DNA from: Granulicella sp. 5B5
GTDB lineage: Bacteria > Acidobacteriota > Terriglobia > Terriglobales > Acidobacteriaceae
Direction: 5' to 3'
Assembly (NCBI RefSeq): GCF_014083945.1
Contig: NZ_CP046444.1
Coordinates: 2,542,001-2,606,000, forward strand
DNA length: 64,000 nt
The number at the start of each line of letters is the position of its first letter. The stretch's first letter is position 1. The translations under genes and the position numbers were made by a program. Below the pieces are notes generated by a model, which worked only from the letters and a program-made list of their open reading frames with translations, ran no database searches and was not told where the DNA came from. Shown in pieces: positions 1 through 8,362 of the stretch.

Positions 1-2
1 GT

Positions 3-671
3 GTTGCGTTTGTTTGTGCGGTGGTGATGGTGGTGGATTTGCTGCGCAGGCCGCAGGCGATGGGGATCATGAATGTTGTGTGGCCGATTACGGCGCTGTA
101 TAGCAGCGTCTTTGCGCTGTTGTTTTACTTTCGTTTTGGACGCGCGAAGGCTGGCGGCGAGAAGCCGCGTATGTCGGGACCGGAGCATGACCGGATGATG
201 GAGGCGATGAAGAGGTCTCCTGGGGCAGTGCAGATTGCGCTTGCGTCAAGCCACTGCGGAGCGGGTTGCACGCTGGGTGACATCGTGGCGGAGTTTGCGG
301 TGTTCGGACTGGGTTGGAGTCTTTGGGGCTCGCCACTGTGGGCAAGCTTTGTGGCTGACTTTGTTCTGGCGTGGGCGCTGGGTATCGTGTTTCAGTACTT
401 CACGCTGGCGCCGATGCGGGGATTGTCGTTTGGCGCCGGCGTCTGGGCTGCGATCAAGGCCGATACGCTTTCCATTACGGCATGGCAGATTGGGATGTAT
501 GGATGGATGGCGCTGAGCCACTTCGTGCTGTTTTCGAAACATCCCCTGGAGCCCAACCAGGCGGGCTACTGGTTGATGATGCAGGTCGCGATGATCGGGG
601 GATTTGCGACGGCATATCCGATGAACTACCTGCTGGTGAAGACCGGAGTGAAAGAGCCAATGATGCATTGA
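3..671 (+). CDS. DUF4396 domain membrane protein (5' end cut by window)
   Basis: The frame is already open at the first complete codon of the window, so the gene probably starts upstream; the first ATG inside is at position 21. The product is a multi-pass membrane protein with hydrophobic segments near the start, in the middle (after the Cys motif) and near the C-terminus. A conserved SSHCGAGCTLGD motif in the middle, with two cysteines three apart and a histidine, is typical of DUF4396 proteins. That family is often found near copper- or metal-handling genes, but its biochemical role is not established. The Cys/His motif could bind a metal; this is inference. The gene ends 28 bases before a strong hairpin terminator. 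Confidence 0.8.
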   Translation, partial: VAFVCAVVMVVDLLRRPQAMGIMNVVWPITALYSSVFALLFYFRFGRAKAGGEKPRMSGPEHDRMMEAMKRSPGAVQIALASSHCGAGCTLGDIVAEFAVFGLGWSLWGSPLWASFVADFVLAWALGIVFQYFTLAPMRGLSFGAGVWAAIKADTLSITAWQIGMYGWMALSHFVLFSKHPLEPNQAGYWLMMQVAMIGGFATAYPMNYLLVKTGVKEPMMH

Positions 672-699
672 GGGTGGTGAGTAAATGGAAGTGAAAGAC

Positions 700-734
700 G
701 AGGGGCCGCCGATAAAATCGACGGCCCCTCTTTT
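700..734. terminator. Intrinsic terminator between convergent genes
   Basis: Two 14-base arms (700-713 and 717-730) pair with a single mismatch around an AAA loop. A TTTT run (731-734) follows on the plus strand. The hairpin lies between the DUF4396 gene and the convergent ahcY. On the minus strand it is followed by a moderately T-rich stretch, so it may serve both genes. Confidence 0.85.
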
Positions 735-747
735 GCTACTCACTGCC

Positions 748-2181
748 TTAGTAACGGTAGTGGTCGCTCTTGTAGGGGCCTTCGACGGGGACGCTGAGGT
801 AGTCGGCCTGCTTCTTCGATAGGACGGTGAGTTTGACGCCGATCTTCTCGAGGTGGAGGCGAGCGACTTCTTCGTCGAGCTTCTTGGGCAGGACATAGAC
901 ACCGATCTTGTAGATGTCCTTGTTGGACCAGAGGTCGAGCTGCGCGAGGGTTTGGTTGGCGAAGCTGTTGGACATGACGAAGCTGGGGTGGCCGGTGGCG
1001 CAACCGAGGTTGACGAGACGGCCTTCAGCGAGGATGAAGATAGAGTGGCCGTCGGGGAAGGTGTACTGATCGACCTGCGGCTTGATGTTGAGCTTGGTGG
1101 CGCCGGAGGCGTCGAGCTCGGCCATCTGGATCTCATTGTCGAAGTGGCCGATGTTGCAGACAATGGCCTGGTCCTTCATCTTCTTCATGTGGTCGAGGGT
1201 GATGATGTCGACGTTGCCGGTGGTGGTGACGTAGATGTCGGCGCGGCCGAGCGTGTCTTCGACGGTGGTGACTTCGTAGCCTTCCATCGCAGCCTGCAGG
1301 GCGTTGATGGGGTCGATCTCGGTGACAATGACGCGTGCGCCGAGGCCGCGGAGGCTAGCCGACGAACCCTTGCCTACATCGCCGTAGCCGCAGACGACGG
1401 CGACCTTACCGGCGACCATGACGTCGGTGGCGCGCTTGATGCCGTCGACGAGGGATTCGCGGCAGCCGTAGAGGTTGTCGAACTTGGACTTGGTGACGGA
1501 GTCGTTGACGTTGATGGCGGGGACGAGAAGCGTGCCCTGCTCGAGCATCTTGTAGAGGCGGTGGACGCCGGTGGTGGTCTCCTCGGAGACGCCGCGCCAG
1601 TCCTTGACGACGCGGTGCCAGCGCTGGGAGTCAGCGGCGAGAGTGGCCTTGAGGAGGTTCTGGATGACGCCCTCTTCGACCGAGCCGGCGTTGCCATCTA
1701 CGAAGCTGCGGTCGCCGTTCTCGAGCTCGTAGCCTTTGTGGATGAGCAGGGTGACGTCGCCGCCATCATCGACGACAAGTTGTGGGCCGAGGCCGTCGCC
1801 GTGGTTGAGGGCCTGATCGGTGCACCACCAGTACTCTTCGAGGGTCTCGCCCTTCCAGGCGAAGACGGGGACGCCGGAGGCAGCTATGGCGGCGGCGGCG
1901 TGGTCCTGCGTGGAGAAGATGTTGCAGGAGGCCCAGCGGACGGTCGCGCCGAGCTCGACGAGGGTCTCGATGAGCACGGCGGTCTGGATGGTCATGTGCA
2001 GCGAGCCGGTAACGCGCACACCCTTGAGAGGCTTGGCTGCAGCGTACTTGCGGCGGATGGCCATGAGGCCGGGCATCTCGTGCTCGGCGATGGTGATCTC
2101 TTTGCGGCCCCAGTCGGCGAGGGTGATGTCTGCGACTTTGTAGGGGAGGGTAGATGTTTCGGGCAGGGTAGCTGTCGCCAC
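748..2181 (-). CDS. ahcY: Adenosylhomocysteinase
   Basis: This cytoplasmic, NAD-dependent enzyme hydrolyses S-adenosylhomocysteine to adenosine and homocysteine, clearing the product inhibitor of SAM methyltransferases and feeding methionine recycling. Family landmarks are visible: the N-terminal substrate region with [12 protein letters not shown], the central [12 protein letters not shown] stretch, the Rossmann motif [10 protein letters not shown] and the C-terminal end [11 protein letters not shown] chose GTG at 2181 because AAGGAG sits five to six bases upstream on the minus strand, giving 477 aa. An upstream ATG (2217) would add 12 unrelated residues. It lies 117 bases downstream of the alcohol dehydrogenase on the same strand. 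No SAH riboswitch was recognised in that spacer. Confidence 0.96.
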   Translation of the reverse strand: MATATLPETSTLPYKVADITLADWGRKEITIAEHEMPGLMAIRRKYAAAKPLKGVRVTGSLHMTIQTAVLIETLVELGATVRWASCNIFSTQDHAAAAIAASGVPVFAWKGETLEEYWWCTDQALNHGDGLGPQLVVDDGGDVTLLIHKGYELENGDRSFVDGNAGSVEEGVIQNLLKATLAADSQRWHRVVKDWRGVSEETTTGVHRLYKMLEQGTLLVPAINVNDSVTKSKFDNLYGCRESLVDGIKRATDVMVAGKVAVVCGYGDVGKGSSASLRGLGARVIVTEIDPINALQAAMEGYEVTTVEDTLGRADIYVTTTGNVDIITLDHMKKMKDQAIVCNIGHFDNEIQMAELDASGATKLNIKPQVDQYTFPDGHSIFILAEGRLVNLGCATGHPSFVMSNSFANQTLAQLDLWSNKDIYKIGVYVLPKKLDEEVARLHLEKIGVKLTVLSKKQADYLSVPVEGPYKSDHYRY

Positions 2182-2298
2182 GGTTTCTCCTTGATCGATC
2201 AGGCTCAAGGATATCAAAGGGGCTGGGCTGGGAGGAGCTCTGAGAGCATCTTGCGGACTTCGATGCCGATGCCTTGTGTGGCCTCGGATGGGTGATGA

Positions 2299-3294
2299 TC
2301 AGGGGACAATGACGGCGGAGCCTTGTGAGGTTTCGTGTTTTACGGCCAAGAGAGCTTCGTTGGCTTGTTCTAGGGGGAAAGTAGTCATCTTTGGGCGGAT
2401 GTTGAGCTCGGCGGCGATGGCGAGGAAGTCGCGGGCGTCGGCGCGGGTCATGTTGGCGACGCTGCGGATCTGGCGCTCACCCCAGAGGAGCTTGTCGTAG
2501 TCGAAGGCGGGCATCTGGTCAAGGTGGATAGCGTTGATGGCGACGGTGCCGCCTTTGCGGAGAGAGCTGAGGGCGTCGAGGACGACCTTGCCAGCGGGAG
2601 CGAAGGTGATGGCGCGGTCGAGGGAAACGGGAGGGCGGTCGTCTTCGTTGCCGACCCAGGTGGCGCCGGAGGCTGTGGCGTCGTTGCGATGGTCTTCGCC
2701 GCGGGTGACGACGTAGACCTCGCAGTGCCAGTGGCGGAGGACCTGGATGGCGAGCGAGGCGGAGCTGCCATAGCCGAAGAGGCCGACGCGTTCACCGGGT
2801 TGCACGCCGGCGACGCGGAGGCTGCGGAAGCCGATGATGCCGGCGCAGAGCAGAGGCGCGGCGTGGGCGTCGTCGAGGCCGACGGGAAGTTTGTGTACGA
2901 AGGCGGTGCGTGCGAGGGCGAACTCAGCGTAGCCACCGTCGACGGTGTATCCCGTGAAGGCAGGATTGTCGCAGAGGTTTTCCATGGCGTGCTGGCAGAA
3001 CCAGCAGGTGCCGTCGGTGCCGCCCATCCAGGAGACGCCGACGCGGGTGCCGAGAGGGAGATCGGCGGTGGCTCCGTCGACGATCTCGCCGACGATCTGG
3101 TGACCGGGGATGAGGCGTGGGTGGACGACGGGGAGATCGCCTTCGACGATGTGGAGGTCGGTGCGGCAGACTCCACAGGCAAGGACGCGGAGGAGAACGT
3201 GGCTGGGCAGGAGCGCGGGTTTGGGGACATCGACGAGGTCGAGGAAGGGAGCCCCGGGCTGGCGGCTGGTTCCGGCGAAGATGGCGGCTCGCAT
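2299..3294 (-). CDS. Zinc-dependent alcohol dehydrogenase (AdhP-like)
   Basis: This is a medium-chain dehydrogenase/reductase of about 331 aa that probably oxidises alcohols or reduces aldehydes with NAD(P). It shows the N-terminal catalytic-zinc cysteine in ACGVCRTDLH, the zinc-site GH in PGHQIVGE and the cofactor-binding GLFGYGSSASLAIQ. ATG 3294 has a GAGG site about eight bases upstream; an open extension further upstream has no family similarity. In the structural-zinc lobe the usual C-x2-C-x2-C-x7-C reads D-x2-C-x2-C-x7-C, so the first ligand is Asp. The substrate cannot be predicted. Confidence 0.92.
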   Translation of the reverse strand: MRAAIFAGTSRQPGAPFLDLVDVPKPALLPSHVLLRVLACGVCRTDLHIVEGDLPVVHPRLIPGHQIVGEIVDGATADLPLGTRVGVSWMGGTDGTCWFCQHAMENLCDNPAFTGYTVDGGYAEFALARTAFVHKLPVGLDDAHAAPLLCAGIIGFRSLRVAGVQPGERVGLFGYGSSASLAIQVLRHWHCEVYVVTRGEDHRNDATASGATWVGNEDDRPPVSLDRAITFAPAGKVVLDALSSLRKGGTVAINAIHLDQMPAFDYDKLLWGERQIRSVANMTRADARDFLAIAAELNIRPKMTTFPLEQANEALLAVKHETSQGSAVIVP

Positions 3295-3466
3295 GGCTGG
3301 TACCTCGGGTTCAACGTCTATCAGGCTACGATGCGGTGGAATCAGTTGGCGTGACGAGGGACACCGAAGCTCAGGCATCACCCTGGGCAGGGTACACTGA
3401 CAGAGCCGCCATCCTGCCAATGCCGTTTGGGCAGAGCCACTTCGATTCCGAGGAGCGAACCGCGTT

Positions 3467-4273
3467 TTGAGTACACAACCAGAAGCACAGGCCCAGGTCT
3501 CAGAGGCGGCAGTGGAACCGGTAGAGACACCGCTGGAGGCGCTGGCCTCGATCTGCACGGTGCTGGTGATCTGGCTGTTCGTGACGGGGTTCATATTCCA
3601 GAACTTCGAGATCCCGTCGGGTTCGATGGAGAACACGCTGCTGGTAGGCGACCATGTGGTGGTGGATCGGGTAACGCTGGCGCCGCCGACGAGCTGGGCA
3701 CCGTTTGTGCACTATCGGCCGGTGCATCATGGCGACATTATTGTGTTCCTGAAGCCGAACCCGGAGACGCCGGACCTGATCCTGGTGAAGCGGGCGATCG
3801 GGTTGCCGGGCGATCACATTCACCTGCGCGGCGGGATCGTGTACATCAACGGCGTGGCGCAGAATGAGCCGTATGCGTTGCAGCCGGGTACGGGAGACCG
3901 TATGTATGTCCCCTATCGCGACGATTTCCCGTCGGATGTTGCTGGCATTCAGGAGGCTTCGATCGAGAACAACGCATCGCTGTGGGCGGAGGAGATATCG
4001 AGCCATATTCAGGGTGATGATATCGTGGTGCCGCCGAACAGCGTGTTTGCGATGGGCGACAACCGGACGGAGAGCCTGGACAGCCGGTTCTGGGGCTTTG
4101 TGCCCATGAAGAACATCATGGGAAGGCCGATGTTCGTGTACTGGTCGTTCAGGACACCGGATGACCAGGAAAATAAGACGAGCGTTGGCGACCGTGTCAG
4201 CTTCTTCTTCCACGTGCTCACGCACCTGTTTGGCGGAACGCGGTGGAGCCGGACGTTCCACGTGATCCGGTAG
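3467..4273 (+). CDS. lepB: Signal peptidase I (first copy)
   Basis: This membrane serine protease cleaves signal peptides from exported proteins on the outer face of the inner membrane. One N-terminal transmembrane segment (about residues 25-46) is followed by IPSGSMENTL, with catalytic Ser53, then LVKRAIGLPGD with the general-base Lys108. Box GDNRTESLDSRFWGFVP lies near the C-terminus. The 268-aa length is normal for the family. The start is TTG at 3467 with GAGGAG about 11 bases upstream; no better start is visible. A paralogue with the same layout is encoded at 62983-63777. The AsmA-like gene follows 30 bases later and may be co-transcribed. Confidence 0.95.
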   Translation: MSTQPEAQAQVSEAAVEPVETPLEALASICTVLVIWLFVTGFIFQNFEIPSGSMENTLLVGDHVVVDRVTLAPPTSWAPFVHYRPVHHGDIIVFLKPNPETPDLILVKRAIGLPGDHIHLRGGIVYINGVAQNEPYALQPGTGDRMYVPYRDDFPSDVAGIQEASIENNASLWAEEISSHIQGDDIVVPPNSVFAMGDNRTESLDSRFWGFVPMKNIMGRPMFVYWSFRTPDDQENKTSVGDRVSFFFHVLTHLFGGTRWSRTFHVIR

Positions 4274-4303
4274 TAGGCTGACAAGCACGATACGACTGCC
4301 CGC

Positions 4304-5971
4304 ATGATGGAGATCCACGAACACAGGAGTGAGACAACCGCGGACACGCCACCTTCGCGTGTGCGTGCGCGGCTGCTGTGGTCGGCGGGGATCGTTGGGC
4401 TGGTGCTGCTGCTGCTGCTGACGCCGCCGCTGATCAATGTGAGCCGGTTACGCAAGCGCATTGCGACGAGCCTGAGCGAGAGCCTGGGCCGGCCGGTGCA
4501 CCTGGATGGCGTGACGCTGCAGCTACTGCCGATCCCAGGGTTTACGCTGCAGAACCTGGTGGTGAGCGAGGATCCGGCGTTCGGCAACGAGCCGGTGATC
4601 CGCGCGAACACGGTGGAGATTACGCTGCGGCCGAGCTCGCTGTGGCGGCGGCAGGTGGAGCTTTCGAGCATACGGTTTGTGGAGCCGAGCCTGAACCTGG
4701 TGCGCAACGCGGACGGGCAGTGGAACCTGCAGGGGCTGCTGAAGCATGCGGCGCAGGTGAATACGGCTCCGACGGGGCAGAGCAAGGCTGGACCGGCGCC
4801 GCGGTTTCCGTATATCGAGGCGACGAACGGGCGCGTGAATGTGAAGCTGGCCGAGGAAAAGCAGCCGTTCTCGCTAACCGATGCCGACTTTGCGCTGTGG
4901 CTGCCGAGTGAGGAGCAGTGGCGGGTGCGGCTGGAGGGGCAGCCGGCGCGGACGGACATGAATGTGTCCGATGCAGGGACGATGCGGCTGGAGGGCAGCC
5001 TGGAGCGCGCGACGACGGTGGGCGCGGTGCCGGTGGACCTGGTGGCGAGCTGGCATGATGCTCCCCTGGGCGAGGCCAGCAAGCTGCTGACGGGCGTTGA
5101 CGCAGGCTGGCGCGGGACCCTGAACATGGACGCGACATTGAGTGGTCCGATGAGCGATGCGAAGTTCGTGGCGAAGGTGCATTTGAACGATCTGCGGCGA
5201 TCCGATTTTGTTCCGGTGCGTTTGCTGGATGTGAGCGTGGAGTGCGGTGGGCAACTGGATGCTCCGGAGGCGGTGGTGCATGACCCGTCGTGCGCGCTGG
5301 CTACTCCGGTGCCGGAGGGGGGCAAGAACCCGGGGCAGGTGGTGGCGATTGCGGACCAGCTTGAGCTGAGCGGCCTGCATGCGGCCGACCGCGGTCTGGG
5401 CGGGCTGCGGCTGGGGATGACCAATGTTGCGGACAGTTATGTGCTGGACTGGGCACGGCTGTTTTCGCAGCGGATTCCGGTGCAGGATGAGCCGCGTGGG
5501 GTGGTGGCGGGGAGTGTGACGTACTCGCCCGATGCGACCGAGGGGTGGCTGGGGGAGTTCCATGCGCGGGTGGCGGGGCCGTTGCCCTGGGCGGCGAAGC
5601 CGGTGCCGGCAGGAGCGACGGAGCCGATGACGATCTCGGTAAGTGCGAACCAGAGGATGCTGACGCTGGCACCGCTGAGTCTGGCGCCGACGGTGAAGGC
5701 GGCGCCGCTGGAGCTGGCCGGGCATGCGACTCTGCGAGGGTATACGCTGCGGTTGGCGGGGAGCGCGACGGTGCAGGAGTTGCAGTCGATGCGGGGGACG
5801 CTGCCGCCGCTGGCCGATGGGCTGGAGGCTGCGCTGCCGGGGCTGAAGACCGCTGGCGACAGGCCGCTGAAGGTGGATGTTACCTGCTCGCGGGTGTGGG
5901 GCGGAGTGCAGAGTTGTGCGGCTGTGGGCGAGGCTCCGACGCCTGCGAAGAAGCGCAAGCGGCTACGATAG
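4304..5971 (+). CDS. AsmA-family protein
   Basis: The 555-aa product has a short cytoplasmic N-terminus, one strong transmembrane helix (about residues 26-44) and a long periplasmic part. Just after the helix comes the AsmA-like start of the soluble domain: an amphipathic helix, then GRPVHLDGVTLQLLPIPGF. AsmA-like proteins span or face the periplasm and have been linked to phospholipid transport and outer-membrane assembly; the role here is inferred from the family. The gene has no obvious Shine-Dalgarno site at either of its two tandem ATG codons. Its stop codon is followed two bases later by copy 1 of the dispersed repeat. Confidence 0.8.
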   Translation: MMEIHEHRSETTADTPPSRVRARLLWSAGIVGLVLLLLLTPPLINVSRLRKRIATSLSESLGRPVHLDGVTLQLLPIPGFTLQNLVVSEDPAFGNEPVIRANTVEITLRPSSLWRRQVELSSIRFVEPSLNLVRNADGQWNLQGLLKHAAQVNTAPTGQSKAGPAPRFPYIEATNGRVNVKLAEEKQPFSLTDADFALWLPSEEQWRVRLEGQPARTDMNVSDAGTMRLEGSLERATTVGAVPVDLVASWHDAPLGEASKLLTGVDAGWRGTLNMDATLSGPMSDAKFVAKVHLNDLRRSDFVPVRLLDVSVECGGQLDAPEAVVHDPSCALATPVPEGGKNPGQVVAIADQLELSGLHAADRGLGGLRLGMTNVADSYVLDWARLFSQRIPVQDEPRGVVAGSVTYSPDATEGWLGEFHARVAGPLPWAAKPVPAGATEPMTISVSANQRMLTLAPLSLAPTVKAAPLELAGHATLRGYTLRLAGSATVQELQSMRGTLPPLADGLEAALPGLKTAGDRPLKVDVTCSRVWGGVQSCAAVGEAPTPAKKRKRLR

Positions 5972-5973
5972 GA

Positions 5974-6083
5974 GATACCCCTCCCCCCTCCCTATGTAGC
6001 GGAGGTATCCAGTGGAATCATCAACTTACGGGGTGATCCCGGGGGTATGTGGCTGATTCCGTATATGGTTACGGGTATGATAT
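5974..6083. repeat. Dispersed structured repeat, copy 1
   Basis: This 110-base segment matches 63779-63890 with nine substitutions and two single-base indels by hand alignment. It starts two bases after the AsmA stop codon and lies between two convergent genes. It opens with GATACCCC and a C-rich run, later pairing with GGAGGTATC. A second potential hairpin surrounds GGGGTGATCCCG. It ends at GGTATGATAT. No protein is encoded. It may be a terminator-like or REP/MITE-like element. Confidence 0.8.
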
Positions 6084-6292
6084 GGGAACGATTGGGGTTA
6101 GGGCTGATCGCAGTGCCAACCCCATTTTTGGCTATGGGTTTGGGGTCTTGGGTTCCGGGTTTCGGGTTTTCTGTGCCCTATCTCCAGTATACGAGGCGGA
6201 GGCAGGGAAAGTGTTTTTGGTTTTGAGGGCTTAGTGGTTTGGTTTGTTGGGGTTGGGGTGTTTGTGGTGCGCATGGGGGTTGACAGAGCGCC
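6084..6292. other. Intergenic, no gene seen
   Basis: This is G/T-rich sequence between the repeat and the end of the LytTR regulator, with short reiterations of GGGTT-type words. I see no gene, RNA or clear regulatory site. Confidence 0.5.
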
Positions 6293-7267
6293 CTATAGGT
6301 TGAAGAGTTCGCGGAGGCGGCGGGTCTGGGCGCGGCTGACGGGGATCTCGGTTTGTTTGCGGTCGTCCATGCGGAGCTGGTAGCTGGATTTGAACCAGGG
6401 GACGACCTCGCGGATGTGCTGGAGGTTGACGACGTAGGAGCGGTGGGCGCGCCAGAAGTGCTCGGGGTCGAGCTGCTCCATGAGCTCTTCGAGGGTGCGG
6501 CAGTTGGACTCGCCTTCGAGGGTGCGGGTGACGACGGAGATGCGGCCCTCCTCGATGGAGGCGAAGCAGAGCTCGCGCTGGTCGACGAGGAGAAGGCGGT
6601 TCTGGGCGCGGACGACGATCTTGCCGGTGCGGCCGAGAGGCGTGGCCGGGCTTGAATTGGAGGAGCCGGCGAGGAGAGCGGGGACCTGCGCGGCCTGCTC
6701 CTCGACCATGCGGAGGAGGGCGTCGAGCTTGGCTTCAGCTCCGGCGACGAGGCCGGCGAAGCCGGTGGGACGCTTGTCGTCGCGCTCGGGGGTTTTGGTC
6801 TTAGGTTCGGGGAGAGGCTTGGACTCGGCTGCCGGGGGGGCTGCGGTTTGCTGGCGGGCGCGCTTGTCGTCGGCGATCTGGTTCTGGACGATCTGGTGGC
6901 GGACCTTTTCAAGGGTCTTGACGACGCGCCTGGAGTCGAAGGGTTTGAGGAGGTAGTCGACTGCGTTTACTTCGAAGGCCTTGACGGCGTACTGGTCGAA
7001 GGCGGTGGCGAAGACGACTTGCGGGAGGCGCGCTTTGCGGTCGAGCTGGAGGACTTTTTTGAGGACGGCGAAGCCGTCGAGGCCGGGCATGCGGACGTCG
7101 AGGAAGATGACGTCGGGTTTGTGGGTGCGGATGAGGTCGACGGCGTCGATGCCGTTATCGCCCTGGGCGACGACCTGGACATCGCCGGCGGCGTCGAGGA
7201 GGTACTGGAGCTCCTGCCGGGCGAGGGGTTCGTCGTCGATGATGAGGGCGGTGAGGGGTACAGCCAT
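6293..7267 (-). CDS. LytTR-family response regulator
   Basis: The 324-aa product is a DNA-binding response regulator. An N-terminal receiver domain (about residues 1-120) has the acidic pair IIDDEP, the phospho-acceptor in VIFLDVRMPG and the conserved Lys in LLKPFDS. A 90-residue Pro/Lys/Ala-rich linker follows. The C-terminal LytTR domain (about 215-320) contains RAHRSYVVNLQHIREV and ends PVSRAQTRRLRELF. Such proteins bind promoter direct repeats after phosphorylation by a LytS/YehU-type sensor kinase. No kinase gene is adjacent, so it is an orphan in this window. ATG 7267 has no strong ribosome-binding site. Confidence 0.92.
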   Translation of the reverse strand: MAVPLTALIIDDEPLARQELQYLLDAAGDVQVVAQGDNGIDAVDLIRTHKPDVIFLDVRMPGLDGFAVLKKVLQLDRKARLPQVVFATAFDQYAVKAFEVNAVDYLLKPFDSRRVVKTLEKVRHQIVQNQIADDKRARQQTAAPPAAESKPLPEPKTKTPERDDKRPTGFAGLVAGAEAKLDALLRMVEEQAAQVPALLAGSSNSSPATPLGRTGKIVVRAQNRLLLVDQRELCFASIEEGRISVVTRTLEGESNCRTLEELMEQLDPEHFWRAHRSYVVNLQHIREVVPWFKSSYQLRMDDRKQTEIPVSRAQTRRLRELFNL

Positions 7268-7611
7268 GATGTGATGCTACGCCGGGCAGGGTGAGGGCGT
7301 CACGGGGTACGTTGATCCAGCCTATGACACGGCCGTCATCGATGAGCACCCGCACGATCTTCACGGATTTGTCTGTGCATTGTCATAAAGTACCCATGAA
7401 CAAATCGTCACGCCATTTGCCTTCCGCAAGGTGCTATCAAGAGGACAGAGCACTCGTCTCAACGAGTAGTTGTTAACTTTCCCTCATCGAATGGCGCATG
7501 GGCTGCATGAGCATCGGCCTCAATGGCTGAAGAGGAAGGTCGTAGGCAAACTTCCGCTCAACTAACCTTCGCTCAATCAGCTTCCGCTCAATCAGGAGAC
7601 GATGCGTTTTC
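7268..7611. other. Divergent promoter region with hairpin and short tandem repeats
   Basis: This 344-base spacer separates the LytTR regulator from the methyltransferase operon. It contains a perfect six-base inverted repeat (7452-7457/7462-7467, ACTCGT/ACGAGT, four-base loop). At 7551-7595 there are three near-identical copies of CTTCCGCTCAATCAG. An AGGAGA ribosome-binding site (7594-7599) follows them directly. A 12-codon frame (ATG 7602) overlaps the start of the downstream gene. Confidence 0.6.
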
Positions 7612-8337
7612 ATGTGGTCCAGGGCACAGATAGATTTTAGCGAACGAGTTTCACCGCGTGAGTTGCCGGAGTTGATGGATGGCGACTGTAGTTATGAGGA
7701 CTTCCGAGCCTGCCTGCGCAGCCTGGAAAATGTGAACCGGTGGCTGCTGGGGTATCGTCCGACGCTGGCGTGGCTTGAGCGGCTTCCGTGTACGCTGCGT
7801 GAGCCGATACACATCGTCGATGTAGGGTGCGGTGGCGGCGATCTGTTGCGGCAGATTGCAGGATGGGCGCGCAGACGGGAGATTCCTGTGCAGCTGACGG
7901 GGATTGATTTGAACCCTTATGCAGTGCGTGTGGCGGCGGAGTCCACGCCGAAGGAGTTCGGGATCGAGTGGGTCGCCGGCAATGCGCTGACGTACAGGAC
8001 AGAGAAGCCGGTCGATATCGTGGTGAGCTCACTGATGGCGCACCACCTGGAAGACGGAGAGATCATCGACCTGCTGCAGTGGATGGAAGCGACGGCGCAG
8101 GTGGGTTGGTTCATCAACGATCTGGAGCGGTCGGAGTGGGCGTGCCGGGCGTTTGAGTGGATGGCGGGCAAGATCGGATGGCACCGTTTTGTACGGCATG
8201 ATGGACCGGTGTCGTTTCAGCGAGCGTTTCGCAAAGAGGATTGGGAACGGTTGCTGGCGGCGGCTGATGTTCCGCGCGAGCCAGTGACCGTGGAACCCTG
8301 GCGACCCGGACGGTTGTGCGTGGGGCGATGGAAGTGA
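7612..8337 (+). CDS. SAM-dependent methyltransferase
   Basis: The 241-aa product is a soluble class I methyltransferase. Motif I is VDVGCGGGDLLRQIAG (about residues 68-83), followed by the acidic loop LTGIDLNPYAV and the motif IV-like VVSSLMAHHLED. The N-terminal ELMDGDCSYEDFRACLRSLE resembles methyltransferases found beside FAD oxidoreductases in lipid or polyketide-quinone gene sets. The substrate is unknown. ATG 7612 is about 12 bases from AGGAGA; a closer ATG (7602) is in another frame and ends after 12 codons. It is the first gene of a same-strand run with DUF2306, FAD oxidoreductase and YceI genes. Confidence 0.85.
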   Translation: MWSRAQIDFSERVSPRELPELMDGDCSYEDFRACLRSLENVNRWLLGYRPTLAWLERLPCTLREPIHIVDVGCGGGDLLRQIAGWARRREIPVQLTGIDLNPYAVRVAAESTPKEFGIEWVAGNALTYRTEKPVDIVVSSLMAHHLEDGEIIDLLQWMEATAQVGWFINDLERSEWACRAFEWMAGKIGWHRFVRHDGPVSFQRAFRKEDWERLLAAADVPREPVTVEPWRPGRLCVGRWK

Positions 8338-8362
8338 AGACGGCGACACTGGGAGGCGAGTG

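Noticed and set aside
853-2295. 480-codon plus-strand frame over ahcY
   Set aside because: Antisense shadow of a GC-rich gene; no domain, Asp/Val/Gly-rich translation, no ribosome-binding site.
2182-2298. Short minus-strand frame between adh and ahcY, and a search for an SAH riboswitch there
   Set aside because: The frame lacks a good start and family signal; no riboswitch-like paired elements were recognised by eye.
6049-6234. 61-codon frame in copy 1 of the repeat
   Set aside because: Lies across the repeat and G/T-rich spacer; the repeat's other copy does not keep the frame.
7551-7595. CRISPR-like array
   Set aside because: Only three short units with no spacers and no cas genes.
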